A DNA stretch of 64,000 nucleotides, taken from the NCBI RefSeq assembly GCF_901709675.1, contig NC_051095.1, forward strand, positions 3,223,956-3,287,955. Reading direction: 5' to 3'. Positions 34,301 to 44,893 of the stretch are shown one piece after another (the stretch's first letter is position 1; every line of letters begins with the position of its first letter). A program made the translations under genes and the position numbers. The stretch comes from Syngnathus acus (taxonomy: Eukaryota > Chordata > Actinopteri > Syngnathiformes > Syngnathidae). The notes under the pieces were generated by a model that did not search any database, was not told the origin of the DNA, and saw only the letters and a program-made list of their open reading frames with translations.

Positions 34301-37300
34301 TTCCTGCGCGTACGTCAACCAAGGGGTGCACCTCTCCAGTCAGCCTGGCAAGTGGAGACATGGCTCGTGCGGATCCTCCTTGGCGTACATGTGCGAGAGG
34401 TCGCCCGATGGTAAGTCTGCACGACCGCTGCGATGTTGATGCTCAAAGGCGAAACCATAATCACCTCATTCTCCTGCAGACTGCCCGGAGGGACGGCTGT
34501 GTTCATACAAAGACTATGGACTCGGCGTCAGTCGAGTGGAGAGTGAGTGGCAGTGACGCTTCTTTCTTTTCACACCGCATCGTCTTGTTGAGGTTTAATC
34601 CATGTGTCTTGGTGGCTTCAGCTTCCGACTGCGACTCTGGCGAAATCCAGTACAAGGACTCTTGCTATTACTTTGGGGGAATGGAGAGCACTTGGGCGGG
34701 AGCCGAGAGGTTCTGCCAAGAATGGAACGCTAACCTGACCAGCATCCACTCACTGGCTGATGGCCAATTCTTGGCTGGTGAGCATTAAGACAAACTGCCG
34801 ATGCCATTTATCGTCTCCCAGTGTTTCACAATGTCTGTCACGTTTGAATGCGCTTCTTGTGATCAATTGCTTTTTGTGATTTCCTCAAGCTCACGCGCCA
34901 TATGTACGAGGTTTGCAATCTTGGGTGGGACTCAAGAAGAACGAGAGCCTCTATAAGTGGAGTGACTCAACACCTGCAGTAAGCGAAACGTTTAGAGCGG
35001 TCTGCAGAAGTTGTCACTGTCATATCGGAAGGCAAAAAGTCCAAGTGAGGACAAAAGCCAAATTTTAGCAGAACAACGAACTAGGAGGAACAAAAGTTAG
35101 ACTTTGGCAAGAAGTGATCAATATTGAAGGTGTTAATCAGCTGGAGCAATAACAATTATAAGAACAAAATTGTAATCTTCAGGAAAACTTGAAAGAAGTG
35201 AACAAATAAATCATATATGCAGAATTTCACAGGTCAAAGTTGCGCGTTTCTGAGAATAAAAGGAGTGTGAAAGTTTGAGTCTGAAATTCAAGCTGTGATT
35301 TAATTGCAAGAAAATTGTCAAACAACAACAAAGAGGCTCAGAAAATGGATGAATGGATATATTGTGAGAAAAGGATTGAGAAAAGATTGATTAGAGGGAC
35401 GGAACAAAGGGCTCAAATGCGGTGGCAAGCAAGACCAAACGCGCCAAAGTCACGTCTGGCGTGTCGTCCGCAGGGCAAGATCGAGTGGGTCCCATGCAGG
35501 CCGGCAGGACGTGGCGACTGCGCTTCCTTGTCGCAGACTGGACAAGTTGAGGAATGGCCCTGCACCAAAAGTCAGCCATTCATCTGTAAAAAAGGTCCGC
35601 GAATGACGAGCACTCACTCTCCACTCTCCACCATGTGCTCGCTCATAATCATCCCTCTTCCTTCCTTGCAGCCAAGATCCAAGGCTTTCCTATTCTTCCG
35701 CCGCCAGGTGGGCGTCCCACCCGACATTCGACCTGTGGTCTCTTGTCGTTGGTTTGCCCTCAAGTGACTCCACTCCCGTTTGCAGGCCGGAGTGCAAAGT
35801 GCGGCTGGTGGCAGGACCGAACCTCCTCCGACTTCTGCTACCTGATCCAACGCAGGCCAACCAAGGCCTGGAAGGAAGCGCGAGACGACTGCCTCCACCG
35901 CGGAGGCGACCTGCTCATCATCACCGACTCACAAGAACAGGGATTCATACAAAGTAGGCTTTCCGTAGTCGCAATCAGGGCTGTTGAATTCCCCCAACGT
36001 GGAGTGTTTCAAACTCTTGTTCCACATTTGACCATTTACCTCCAAAGGTCTGCACACTTCTCTGCCAAGCGCTCCCTCTCTGTGGTTGGGCGTCAACAAC
36101 AACGTCACGAAAGACGGCAGCGGGTGGACTGACGGATCCCCGTTGGGTTACGTCGTCACGGACGGAGGTGGCTCGAAAACCCAATCGACGTTTGTCTGCG
36201 AGGAATGGAGCTGAGCGTCTGTCGTCTCCTTCCAGATGACCCCGATGACCCCTCTGCTGCGTCCTGTCTTTCCTTACTCACAAGCAACGGCCGCTGGAAG
36301 TTTGACGATTGCCGGAAGAAGAAAGGCTACGTCTGCAAGAAAAGAGGTAAGACGTGACGACGCTCGGCCGATACGCACAACGTGCTGACTCGCTTCTTTG
36401 GATTTTGTCTTGCAGGAAACATTCCGAAACCGCCGCAGCAGCCTCATGACGGTAAGTCTCCTTGAACGTTGACTTCAAACGACACGAGACAAAAATGACA
36501 CGACGATTGTTTTTACTTACATAGCAAAGAAAAGAATTGAGGCTGTGAGCTAATGAGGGTTATGCAAGATCAGCTGCTCACGGTTGAGCTATGTTGCGAC
36601 TATACCATGGGTGACTCGTCCATTAGCGAAATGATCACGTTGGCAAAAGCTGAATTCGGCCGACTGCATTCTTGTCTGTTTACTGAATTTATGTTTTTCA
36701 CCGAATGCTAAAAATTGACCAAGACAATGATGCTGTTTCATCAGTATTGACCGGTCATGAGTCACCATGTGACAGAGTCAACGGATGGGCTTCTCACGGC
36801 TCCAAGTGCTACAAGAAGATGGAGAAAACCAACGGTTGGCTGGGGGCCCGTTACAACTGTGTCTGGGAGGGCGGAGACCTTGTCTCTATCACCTCATCAT
36901 ACGAGGAAAGCTTCGTGAAGAAGCAAATGGGCGACAAGCCGTTCTGGATCGGGCTCTCCAATCTGGTGAGACGGAAGCACAAGCGGCCGTTGGCTCACCG
37001 CGAGTAGTTGATCGACAACCGGGATTGCTTTCGGCAGGACTGCGACGAGGACGGGTGTCAGTTTTCTGAAGCGGGAGAAACGAAGCTGACTTGGTCCAAC
37101 ACCAGTGTGACGCTGACCTATACCAACAGGGACTCGCGTCAAGACGGAAGGTAAGAAGGTCACCTCTTTGCGTCCTTTCATTGTCAGGCGGGGCACACGG
37201 CGAGATTATGGAACCCATTCGCAAAAATTAAGAGAACACAAGTATTGACGAAAATTGCCTTTTGCCGAGAAAAAAAGGGAAAGCCTCCGATTTGGACCGT

Positions 37301-40300
37301 TTCTCGGGTGTGTTGTTTCTCATGACTTTTCCCCAACAGCGCCAACATTGCTTCCTGCGCATACGTCAACCAAGGTGTGCACCTCACCAGTCAGCCTGGC
37401 AAGTGGAGACATGGATCGTGCGGATCCTCCTTGCCGTACATGTGCGTGAGGTCGCCCGATGGTAAGTGTGCACGACCTTTGTATTGTTTGCGGTGAAAGG
37501 AGGAAAAATGCAATCACGTTGTCCTCCTGCAGACTGCCCGGTGGGACGGCTGTGTTCCTACAAAGACTACGGATTGGGCTACCATCGAGTGGAGAGTGAG
37601 TGGCAGCGACGCTTCTTCTTTCTTTTCAAGCCTGCAGCGTCCCCTTGTGGTTTTGTAATCCATGTTTCTTGCCGGCTTCAGCTTCCTACTGCGACACTGG
37701 CGACTTCCTGTACAAGGACTCTTGCTATCATTTTGAGGGGATGATGCGAACTTGGGAGGGGGCCGAGACGTTCTGCAGAATATGGAAAGGTCACCTGGCC
37801 AGTGTTCTCTCATGGGACGAGGGCAAATTCTTGGCTGGTGAGCGAGCGCCAAGTCAAACTGCCTATGCCAGCAACTGTCCCCCGGCCCTGCACAATGTCT
37901 GACACGTTTGAATGCTCTTCTTGCTCTCAATCGCTTTTTGTGATTTCCTCCAGCTCACGCGCCACATGTCGGAGTATTCCAATCTTGGGTGGGACTCAAG
38001 AAGAACAAAGGCAACTTTGAGTGGAGCGACGCAACACCTACAGTAAGCGAAACGTTTAGGGCAGCCTACAAAAGTTGTTACTGGCCCAGAATGAAGGAGT
38101 CATATCAGAAGGCAAAAAGTCCAAGTGAGGACAAAAGCCAACTTTTAGCAGAACAATTATCTAGGAGGAACAAAAGTTCGACTTTGGCTAGAATGCTCAT
38201 CAAGAAGAGATCAATATTGAAGGTGTTAATCAGCTGGAGCAATAACAAGGACAAAGTTGTGAAATTATGAGAATAAAATCGAATGAAGTAAAAAAAAAAA
38301 AAAATCATATATGGTAAAAGTGCAGAATTTCACAGGTCAAAGTCGCTCATTTCTGAGAATATAAAATTGAGTCTGAAAATCAAGTTGTGATTTAAGTGGA
38401 TGGAACTTGTCAAATGAATTCAAGTCACACTGTGGGAAAGTGTTGATTAGTGGGAGGAAAAAAGGACTCATCATTTTGGAGCAAATGCGGTGGTGGCAAC
38501 CAAAACCAAACGAGCCAAAGTCACGTTTGGCGTGTTGTCCGCAGGGCAAGATCGAGTGGGTCCCAGGCAGGCCGGCAGGACGCGGAGACTGCGCTTCCTT
38601 GTCGCAGACTGGAAAACTTGAGGACCGGCCCTGCACCAATGCTCGGCCATTCATCTGTAAAAAAGGTCAGCAAATGACAACCACTTACTTTGCACTTCTC
38701 AATAATAATAATAATAATAATGATAATAATAATAATAATAAATAAATAAACCATGAAAATTAGAAAATAAATAACATTTCATTTGAAAAGCACTTTACAT
38801 TTTAAGGCAAAGCTAAGAGGCTAATGTGTCCTCTTCTTTTCCTTCCTTCCAGCCAAGGTCCGAGACTTTATTCTTCCTCCGCCGCCAGGTGGGCGTCCCA
38901 TCCGCCAGTCGACGCGCGTTCTTTCGTCGCCCGTTTACCCTCAAGTGACTCGACTCTCGCTTGCAGGCCGGAGTGCAAAGTGCGGCTGGTGGCAGGACCG
39001 AAACTCCTCCGACTTCTGCTACCTGATCCAACGCTGGCACGCCAAGGCCTGGACGGAGGCGCGAGACGACTGCCTCCGCCGCGGAGGCGACCTGCTCAGC
39101 ATCGCCGACTCACATGAGCAGGAATTCATAAAAAGTAGGCTGTCCGTAGTCGCAATCAGGGCTGTTGAATTCCCCCAACGTGGACTGTTTCAAACTCATT
39201 TGACCGTATACCTCCAAAGGTATCTACACTTTACTGCCAAGCGCTCCCTCTCTGTGGTTGGGCGTCAACAACAACGTCACGAAAGACGGCAGCGGATGGA
39301 CTGACGGATCCCCGTTGGGTTACGTCATCATCACGGACGGAGGTGGCTCGAAAACCCAACCGATGTTTGTATGCGAGGAATGGAGCTGAGCGTCTGTCGT
39401 CTCCTTCCAGGTGACCCCTCTGGTGCGTCGTGTCTTTCCCTGCTCACAAGCAACGGCCGCTGGAGGTTTGACGATTGCCGGAAGAAAAGAGGCTACATCT
39501 GCAAGAAAAGCGGTAAGACACGGCGACGCTGGGCCGATTTTCACAACGTGCCGACTCGCGTCTTTTGCTTTTGTCTTGCAGGAAACAGGCCAAAAGCGCC
39601 GCGGCCTCATGACGGTAAGTCTCCTTTAATGTTGGCTTCAAGGGACGCGAGACATAAAATGACACGACGATGCTTTGGCAGGCTTTAAGGAGATCCTTGT
39701 CTGCAACAACCGTTCTGCTGACCTGGTATGTGAGGCTGAGGGTCAGAAGCAAAGCCGCATCAGCATCCAGTCCGCCTTTTACGGTCGGCGGAGTGACGAC
39801 GTTTGCCAGGAGGACGGCGACTCACACGACGACTACTCATTGGACGACGACGACTCATTGGAAAACGGTAAGAGCTGAGAATCCACCATTTGCCAATGAA
39901 GGCATTTATCCGCCTACCTCTAAAGACTCATCCAGCGCGTTTCACTTGGTTTTCTCCTGAAAGTCTCCAAACAACTTTGGCCTGCTACGGAACGTCATGA
40001 AATTGAAGTGCATCAATGCTCATACTCACCGATGTGTTGTAACTTGCAGAGACCACCTGCTCAGTGGAAGGCATCCTCCCTCGCTACAGAAAAATGTGCA
40101 ACAGCCAGCAAAAATGCCACATTGAGCTTTTGGAGGACGAGTCCTGCCCTGCCACCTCCAAATATCTGCAGATGATCTATAGCTGTGAACAGAAAGGTGG
40201 GATTCACGTCTTGCGATCTTCCACTCTGCACTGAATCTAGGACTCTTCACATTCCCAGAAAAACAAGGGGTTTGATGGCCAGATGTTTTTTTTAAGCATC

Positions 40301-42132
40301 CGTTCCAAATTCAAATGACTTTTGGCTGTCCTCAGTATGTCTCGACAGTCTGGGCATCGCCGACGGCAGCGTCGCAGACTCTTCCTTCAAAGCCTCCTCC
40401 TCACTGGAAGACGCCACCCCAGAAAAAGCCCGCCTCAACGGGGAGTCCTGCTGGAAGCCGTCAAAAAATCGTACGTGGAAAATTGACCGCTTGGCACTTT
40501 GGTCTCCTGGGCTTTGGAATGTCTGCCTCCTCCAGCCGTTGGCAGTTGGATCCAGGTGAACCTCAGCTACACAAGAAAGGTGACTGCGATCGTGACCCAG
40601 GGGTGTGATAGCAACAATACTCGCTCCTGGGACATCCCACTTGAGATGAGACTGAGCGTTGATAGGAAGAAGTGGACCAAACACCCGGACGGGAAGGTGA
40701 GCCAATGGAGTCGACCGCGACCTCATCCTCCCATCTTGTCACAACAAACAAGGAAACATTCGATTTCTAGTTCATCGGCGGTGGGACTCATCTGCTTGAG
40801 ATGCCCGCGTTCGCTCAGTACGTCCGCATCCTGCTCCTGGAGAATCGTCCAGAATTTGGGCTCCGCTTCGACATCTTGGGATGCGCACATGAAGGTGAAA
40901 TCCGCCGCTTTGGTTGCCCAAACCAACAACTGCAAAACATGCCACGAACTCTCGCCTTTTGTCCGACAGATGAGACAACCTGCGCCAGAAAGTTCAACAG
41001 CGTCCGCTTCACCGATTCGATGACGTGAGTCACGCCTGACACGATGTTTCATTACCGCCTGTTGCCAATCTCACAACATGTACCTTCTGCAGGTTCTACT
41101 GTCCCCCGGGCTGTGACAAAGAGGAACACTTTGTCTTTGGATTGATGGTCTACTCCGCGGTACGTGATTGCCTGACCCACTGGTCGAGGTCTTGTATGTG
41201 ATTGCAACTTTGTGTAAATGCAGGACTCGCACATCTGCGCGGCCGCCATTCACGCTGGAGTCATTCAGAACAACATCGGAGGAGATTGTATTGTGATGAG
41301 AGCTCCCAAACAGCAAGTCTACACGGGCTCCACCGGGAACGGGATCACCTCCAGAGAGTGAGTGGCCGACCTTCACGGAAAAGTCCCATGAAGAGCCACC
41401 GGCTAATTATCGCTTTACTATATGCAGTTTGAACGACCCACTGGGTGTGTCTCACACGTTTGCGGACGGGGGTGAGTTCCAAAACCAGTTGTTTATCTCC
41501 CGCTAACTGTCATGACGACTACAACTCACACGGGGTCTCGCCTGCAGAGCCCAGATGCGCGGCGCCTGACTGGGAGGAGTTTGCCGGGTTCTGCTACAAA
41601 ACGTTTGACGAGGAAAAGAACTGGGCGGATGCTCAACAGGTCTGTCGTGGTTTCGGTGCCGAACTGGTGTCCATCCGCACCGAGATGGAGCAGGCGTCAG
41701 TGAAAAATGTCTCCAACCTTGGTGCGCATCCCGACCGTTAATTAACAGTCCCCGTCAACATCTGAGAACCGGATGAGAGCTCTGTTCCCTCCCATCAGAA
41801 ACCAGCGACATGTGGACCGGACTGAACGACCTGGCGCTTCCCGGCACGTTGGTGTGGTCGGACCGCCACGAGGTGACCTTCACCCACTGGGCCGCGGGAG
41901 AACCCATCCAGCGCGTCGGCCTCGACAAACACTGCGTGGCTGTGTTACGGCAGGTGCGTCCTCAAATGAGCATTGGGAAGAAGAAGAGCTTTGCGCTCCA
42001 CTGAAATTGATTGTTTTCTTTCAGACTGGAAGATGGACGCTAATGTCTTGCGCCCAAGTCAACAGCTTCATGTGCAAAATGCCCACAGCGCATTTTCCAA
42101 TTGCCTCACCCGAGCCACAGGTGGCGCCGTAG
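25388..42132 (+). CDS. Left multi-lectin gene: signal peptide, 11 CTLDs, SUEL, F5/8C, LCCL, CTLD
   Basis: 56 hand-traced exons total 6489 nt, a whole number of codons: 2162 residues plus TAG (42130-42132). Exon 1 (25388-25460) gives a signal peptide, MMTPPAARLALILLSCVVL. Then four cassettes: residues about 25-332 (2 CTLDs), 333-769, 770-1217 and 1218-1666 (3 CTLDs each); SUEL 1667-1777, F5/8C 1778-1917, LCCL 1918-2003, last CTLD 2018-2162. No transmembrane helix or GPI signal is seen, so a secreted soluble multi-lectin is inferred. The CTLD series recalls the mannose-receptor family, but SUEL, discoidin and LCCL do not belong to it. I do not know this architecture from a named gene. CTLDs lack EPN/QPD and WND motifs, so calcium-dependent sugar binding is doubtful; the SUEL part may bind rhamnose/galactose. 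It could be several genes, but no internal stop, start or terminal exon is seen. Confidence 0.85.
25461..27311 (+). other. Intron 1 of the left lectin gene
   Basis: No gene seen. The first 230 bp and last 900 bp mirror the right arm; about 25700-26400 has no counterpart there. It holds diverged tandem copies of a roughly 85-bp stretch ending CCTTGAAATTATTCAGCATC (about 26630-26716 and 27050-27130); another lies near 29515-29575. Confidence 0.5.
27312..29233 (+). other. Left lectin cassette 1 (CTLD1-2)
   Basis: Exons 27312-27523, 27595-27707, 27893-28014 (CTLD1), 28086-28148 (CPDGWPCSYKDFG linker), 28226-28381, 28468-28559, 28989-29103 (CTLD2), 29183-29233 (Pro-rich linker). CTLD landmarks: NGWLGARHDC, FWIGLSNL, GKWRHGSC. 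The third CTLD of the other cassettes is missing. The last exon ends in phase 1 and can join the next cassette at 30005. Confidence 0.85.
29234..30004 (+). other. Intron between left lectin cassettes 1 and 2
   Basis: Contains a fragment (29571-29695) of the MHC intron-1 foldback 2 and a teleost dispersed-repeat tail (29762-29845, GAATTTGACTCG). The right arm intron (53,9xx-54,930 side) carries other repeats, so this segment diverged after the arms formed. No exon for a third CTLD is visible. Confidence 0.55.
30005..33523 (+). other. Left lectin cassette 2 (CTLD3-5)
   Basis: Exons 30005-30216, 30313-30425, 31392-31513, 31586-31648, 31734-31889, 31972-32054, 32520-32634, 32714-32767, 32843-33010, 33233-33346, 33413-33523. 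The intron after 30425 carries a 770-bp hAT insertion. The third CTLD starts CGWWQENPANDFCYLI and ends GDCEKKRGYVCKR. All splice sites are GT/AG and the cassette begins and ends in phase 1. Confidence 0.87.
30449..31218 (+). mobile_element. hAT element with BED-finger remnant, inserted in left arm only
   Basis: 770-bp element with terminal inverted repeats CAGTGGTCCCCAACC / GGTTGGGGACCACTG, flanked by perfect 8-bp duplications CTTTAGGT (30441-30448 and 31219-31226). It carries a 94-codon frame (30663-30947) starting MSKKQRSLESFFGKGK and ending CERLANEAMKPSNLLRHMET, the start of a ZBED/FAM200-like hAT transposase with a degraded BED finger; the rest is deleted. It sits 23 bp after the donor of exon 30313-30425. 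The right arm has the empty site near 53740. Confidence 0.9.
33711..36451 (+). other. Left lectin cassette 3 (CTLD6-8)
   Basis: Exons 33711-33919, 33995-34107, 34289-34410, 34480-34542, 34622-34777, 34890-34978, 35474-35594, 35672-35707, 35786-35953, 36048-36167, 36236-36346, 36416-36451. The third CTLD contains SLWLGVNNNVTKDGSGW with an N-glycosylation site (NVT). It is highly similar to cassette 4 and begins and ends in phase 1. Confidence 0.87.
36745..39614 (+). other. Left lectin cassette 4 (CTLD9-11)
   Basis: Exons 36745-36965, 37038-37150, 37340-37461, 37533-37595, 37682-37837, 37954-38042, 38545-38665, 38853-38888, 38967-39134, 39220-39342, 39411-39512, 39582-39614. An AAT microsatellite lies in the intron at 38700-38750. 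Sister of cassette 3; the right arm has only one cassette for the pair. Confidence 0.87.
39682..40196 (+). other. SUEL/rhamnose-binding lectin domain, left gene
   Basis: Exons 39682-39867 and 40050-40196. The first reads EILVCNNRSADLVC...ISIQSAFYGR, with the YGR signature of SUEL-type lectins, then an acidic run (DDYSLDDDDSLEN). The second reads TCSVEGILPRYRKMCNSQQKC to ESCPATSKYLQMIYSC. Cysteine spacing fits rhamnose-binding lectin domains; the usual DPC is DESC. Confidence 0.85.
40336..40894 (+). other. F5/8C (discoidin) domain, left gene
   Basis: Exons 40336-40470, 40536-40696 and 40771-40894. Landmarks: LGIADGSVADSSFKASSS at the start, SWIQVNLSYTRKVTAIVTQG in the core, and QYVRILLLEN...FDILGC at the end. 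These are the standard start, core strand and closing cysteine of a coagulation factor 5/8 type C domain. Confidence 0.85.
40970..41357 (+). other. LCCL domain, left gene
   Basis: Exons 40970-41024, 41093-41159 and 41224-41357. Landmarks: FYCPPGC, then YSADSHICAAAIHAGVIQNN, matching the LCCL signature YxxxSxxCxAAxHxGVI, then GGDCIVMRAP. LCCL is known from Limulus factor C, cochlin and DCBLD proteins. Confidence 0.87.
41428..42132 (+). other. C-terminal CTLD and stop, left gene
   Basis: Exons 41428-41471 (linker), 41548-41721, 41799-41953 and 42025-42132. CTLD landmarks: FAGFCYKTFDEEKNWADAQQ, WTGLNDL, HWAAGEP, HCVAVL, SFMCK. The sugar-site EPN is EPI and WND is absent. It ends SPEPQVAP then TAG with no hydrophobic tail. 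A likely poly(A) signal is AATAAA at 42993-42998. Confidence 0.87.
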
Positions 42133-43085
42133 AGTCCACCTGGCTGTGTCAGTTCCCAACGGCCCAAGAGCCCATGGAGAAAATTGACAATGCAAGCAAG
42201 TCATCATCGAAGACGGAGAATTTAATGCCCTTCTGACTTAGCTGTTATCAGCCAACGAGATACAATGTGAACAAGCGTGCTATGTTCACTTACACTCGAC
42301 TCTACTTGGTTTGTCCTTTTCTGTTTTTTTGCGTGCTTGACTTAACTTTGACTGCCTTTTCGTAAAGTTACTGACTCAAAGAGCAAAGCACATTGTACAG
42401 AAATTCCAGTGCTTTCAAAGAGCCCAATCATAAGAACGTGAGAGACAGCAATAGTCTTAAAGCTGGAATGAAAGGCCAAAGTCGGTTATTGCTATCGCTC
42501 ATTGTTTTGTTTTTATTCTTGTTGTCTGGTCCTCGTAGCCCTTTAAAAAGCGAGCTCAGAGTTGACGGCTTTTTGTTTTATTCTAGTTAAAAAAAAACTT
42601 CTATAGATTGTATGATTACAAATAATGAGTTTTGAATCAATAGAGAGCGATGTTACTGATGTTTGCGACTGTAGAAATGTAACTGGAAGAGTAATCCAGT
42701 ATTTTCCATCATTTTCTATGGTCTGTTACCGCATCTACATCTCACTGTCAATTTATATCCAGTTATTGCATTTTTGATTACTGATTGGAGTTTTGACTCG
42801 ATCACCGCTGCCAGAAAAGTGTTGGTTTTCACTGTCGTTCTCTTTACGGTACGTTATTGCGTGTACAATTCACTGTATATCATGTAGATGTATATCCAGT
42901 CATGGATTACATTTTTCGATCACTGACTGCAATATTTTAATCGATTACTGCTCTCAGAAAATATTGGGTTTTCACTGTTGTAAACATTTCAAAATAAAAG
43001 CATTTGATTACGATTCAGGGATTGTTTGTTTGTTTGTTTGTTTGTTTTTTCGACGACACAAAAATGAAAATGACCAAAATCTTTT

Positions 43086-44560
43086 CACACAGGTGTGTTT
43101 AACGAGGGTAACTTGGAAAACATATTGGAACGCGGGCCCGAGGACTAGAGCTTGACACCTGTGCCCTTTGCCCATGATATTTCCCTAATAAAGTGGCCTG
43201 TTATTAGGTACACTTGAAAATGGCGGTGTACCTAATGGAGTGTCCGTGTGATTCCCTCGTTAAGCGCACCTGCGTGAAAAGTTTTAGCTCCTGCAGAACG
43301 TGAAAGTGGCTAAAACTTTTCACGCAGGTGTTTTTAACGAGGGTAACTTTGAAAAACATATTGGAACGCGGCCCTGAGGACTAGAGTTTGACACCTGTGA
43401 CCTTTGACCATGATATTTCCCTAATAAAGTTGTCTGTTATTAGGTACACTTGAAAATGGCGGTGTACCTAATGGAGTGTCCGTGTGATTCCCTCGTTAAG
43501 CGCACCTGCGTGAAAAGTTTTAGCTCCTGCAGAACGTGAAAGTGGCTAAAACTTTTCACGCAGGTGTTTTTAACGAGGGTAACTTTGGAAAACATATTGG
43601 AACGCGGCCCCGAGGACTAGAGTTTGACACCTGTGACCTTTGACCATGATATTTCCCCAATAAAGTGGCCTGTTATTAGGTACACTTGAAAATGGCGGTG
43701 TACCTAATGGAGTGTCCGTGTGATTCCCTCGTTAAGCGCACCTGCGTGAAAAGTTTTAGCTCCTGCAGAACGTGAAAGTGGCTAAAACTTTTCACGCAGG
43801 TGTTTTTAACGAGGGTAACTTTGGAAAACATATTGGAACGCGGCCCTGAGGACTAGAGTTTGACACCTGTGACCTTTGACCATGATATTTCCCTAATAAA
43901 GTGGCCTGTTATTAGGTACACTTGAAAATGGCGGTGTACCTAATGGAGTGTCCGTGTGATTCCCTCGTTAAGCGCACCTGCGTGAAAAGTTTTAGCTCCT
44001 GCAGAACGTGAAAGTGGCTAAAACTTTTCACGCAGGTGTTTTTAACGAGGGTAACTTTGGAAAACATATTGGAACGCGGCCCTGAGGACTAGAGTTTGAC
44101 ACCTGTGACCTTTGACAGTGATATTTCCCTAATAAAGTGGCCTGTTATTAGACACTTGAAAATGGCGGTGTACCTAATGGAGTGGCCGTGTGATTCCCTC
44201 GTTAAGCGCACCTGCGTGAAAAGTTTTAGCTCCTGCAGAACGTGAAATTGACCAAAATCTTTTCACGCAGGTGTGTTTAACGAGGGTAACTTGGAAAACA
44301 TATGAGAACGCGGCCCCGAGGACTACAGCTTGACACCTGTGACCTTTGACCATGATATTTCCCTAATAAAGTGGCCTGTTATTAGGTACACTTGAAAATG
44401 GCGGTGTACCTAATGGAGTGTCCGTGTGATTCCCTCGTTAAGCGCACCTGCGTGAAAAGTTTTAGCTCCTGCAGAACGTGAAATTGACCAAAATCTTTTC
44501 ACGCAGGTGTGTTTAACGAGGGTAACTTGGAAAACATACAGGAACGCGGCCCCTCGAGGA
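43086..44560. repeat. Tandem 235-bp repeats with inverted ends, palindrome spacer
   Basis: Seven starts of CTTTTCACGCAGGTG at about 43086, 43321, 43557, 43793, 44029, 44264 and 44500 give a period of 235-236 bp. Each unit has CACGCAGGTG...TTAACGAGGG at one end and CCCTCGTTAAGCGCACCTGC near the other, so units can fold, and an inner hairpin GGTACAC...GTGTACC. Middle units are nearly identical. No gene. Confidence 0.85.
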
Positions 44561-44649
44561 CTGGAGGTCGACACCACTGGTGAAAAGTGCCACACCCGCC
44601 CTCACCCCCACTTTCTGATTGGCTGGTTGATCTGTGACATCACTCGGAC

Positions 44650-44790
44650 ACTCTATTAGGTACACCGCCATTTTCAAGTGTACCTAATAACAGGCCACTT
44701 TATTAGGGAAATATCATGGCCAAAGGTGTCAAGCTCTTGTCCTCGGGGCCGCGTTCCAACATGTTTTCCAAGATTCCCTCGTTAAGTGCA
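44650..44790 (-). repeat. Inverted partial copy of the spacer repeat
   Basis: Reverse-complement match to about 140 bp of the 235-bp unit (from TAGGTACACCGCC to CCTCGTTAAG), next to the inner edge of the right arm. It places repeat sequence in both orientations at the palindrome centre. Confidence 0.75.
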
Positions 44791-44851
44791 AAACATTTGT
44801 GGTAAGGATGAACGGAACAGTTTATCGGTTTGAATCAGTCGAAATACGTCG

Positions 44852-44893
44852 ACAAAACAAACAAACAAACAAACAAACAAACAAACAAACAAA
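44852..44893. repeat. CAAA microsatellite at inner edge of right arm
   Basis: About 10 copies of CAAA; the left-arm mirror (43021-43050) has fewer. It marks where the arms stop matching. Confidence 0.8.

Larger units (their letters stand above)
24630..43050 (+). repeat. Left arm of large lectin palindrome
   Basis: Reverse complement of this stretch recurs at 44840-59643. Outer edge: GGCATAGGCGGTTTTACAGG near 24634 mirrors 59615-59637. Inner edge: the GTTT microsatellite near 43021-43050 mirrors 44852-44893. The similarity covers promoter flank, exons, introns and 3' UTR. The main differences are one exon cassette, a hAT insertion here, a SINE in the other arm and an unrelated block within intron 1. 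Confidence 0.9.

Noticed and set aside
38700-38750. AAT repeat as a CRISPR-like or regulatory array
   Set aside because: Plain trinucleotide microsatellite without spacers; mirrored at 49310-49372.
40292-40726. Long antisense frames over the SUEL/F5/8C exons in both arms (also 47334-47768 and 46684-46989)
   Set aside because: They are exact shadows of the real exons and cross intron sequence without splice logic.
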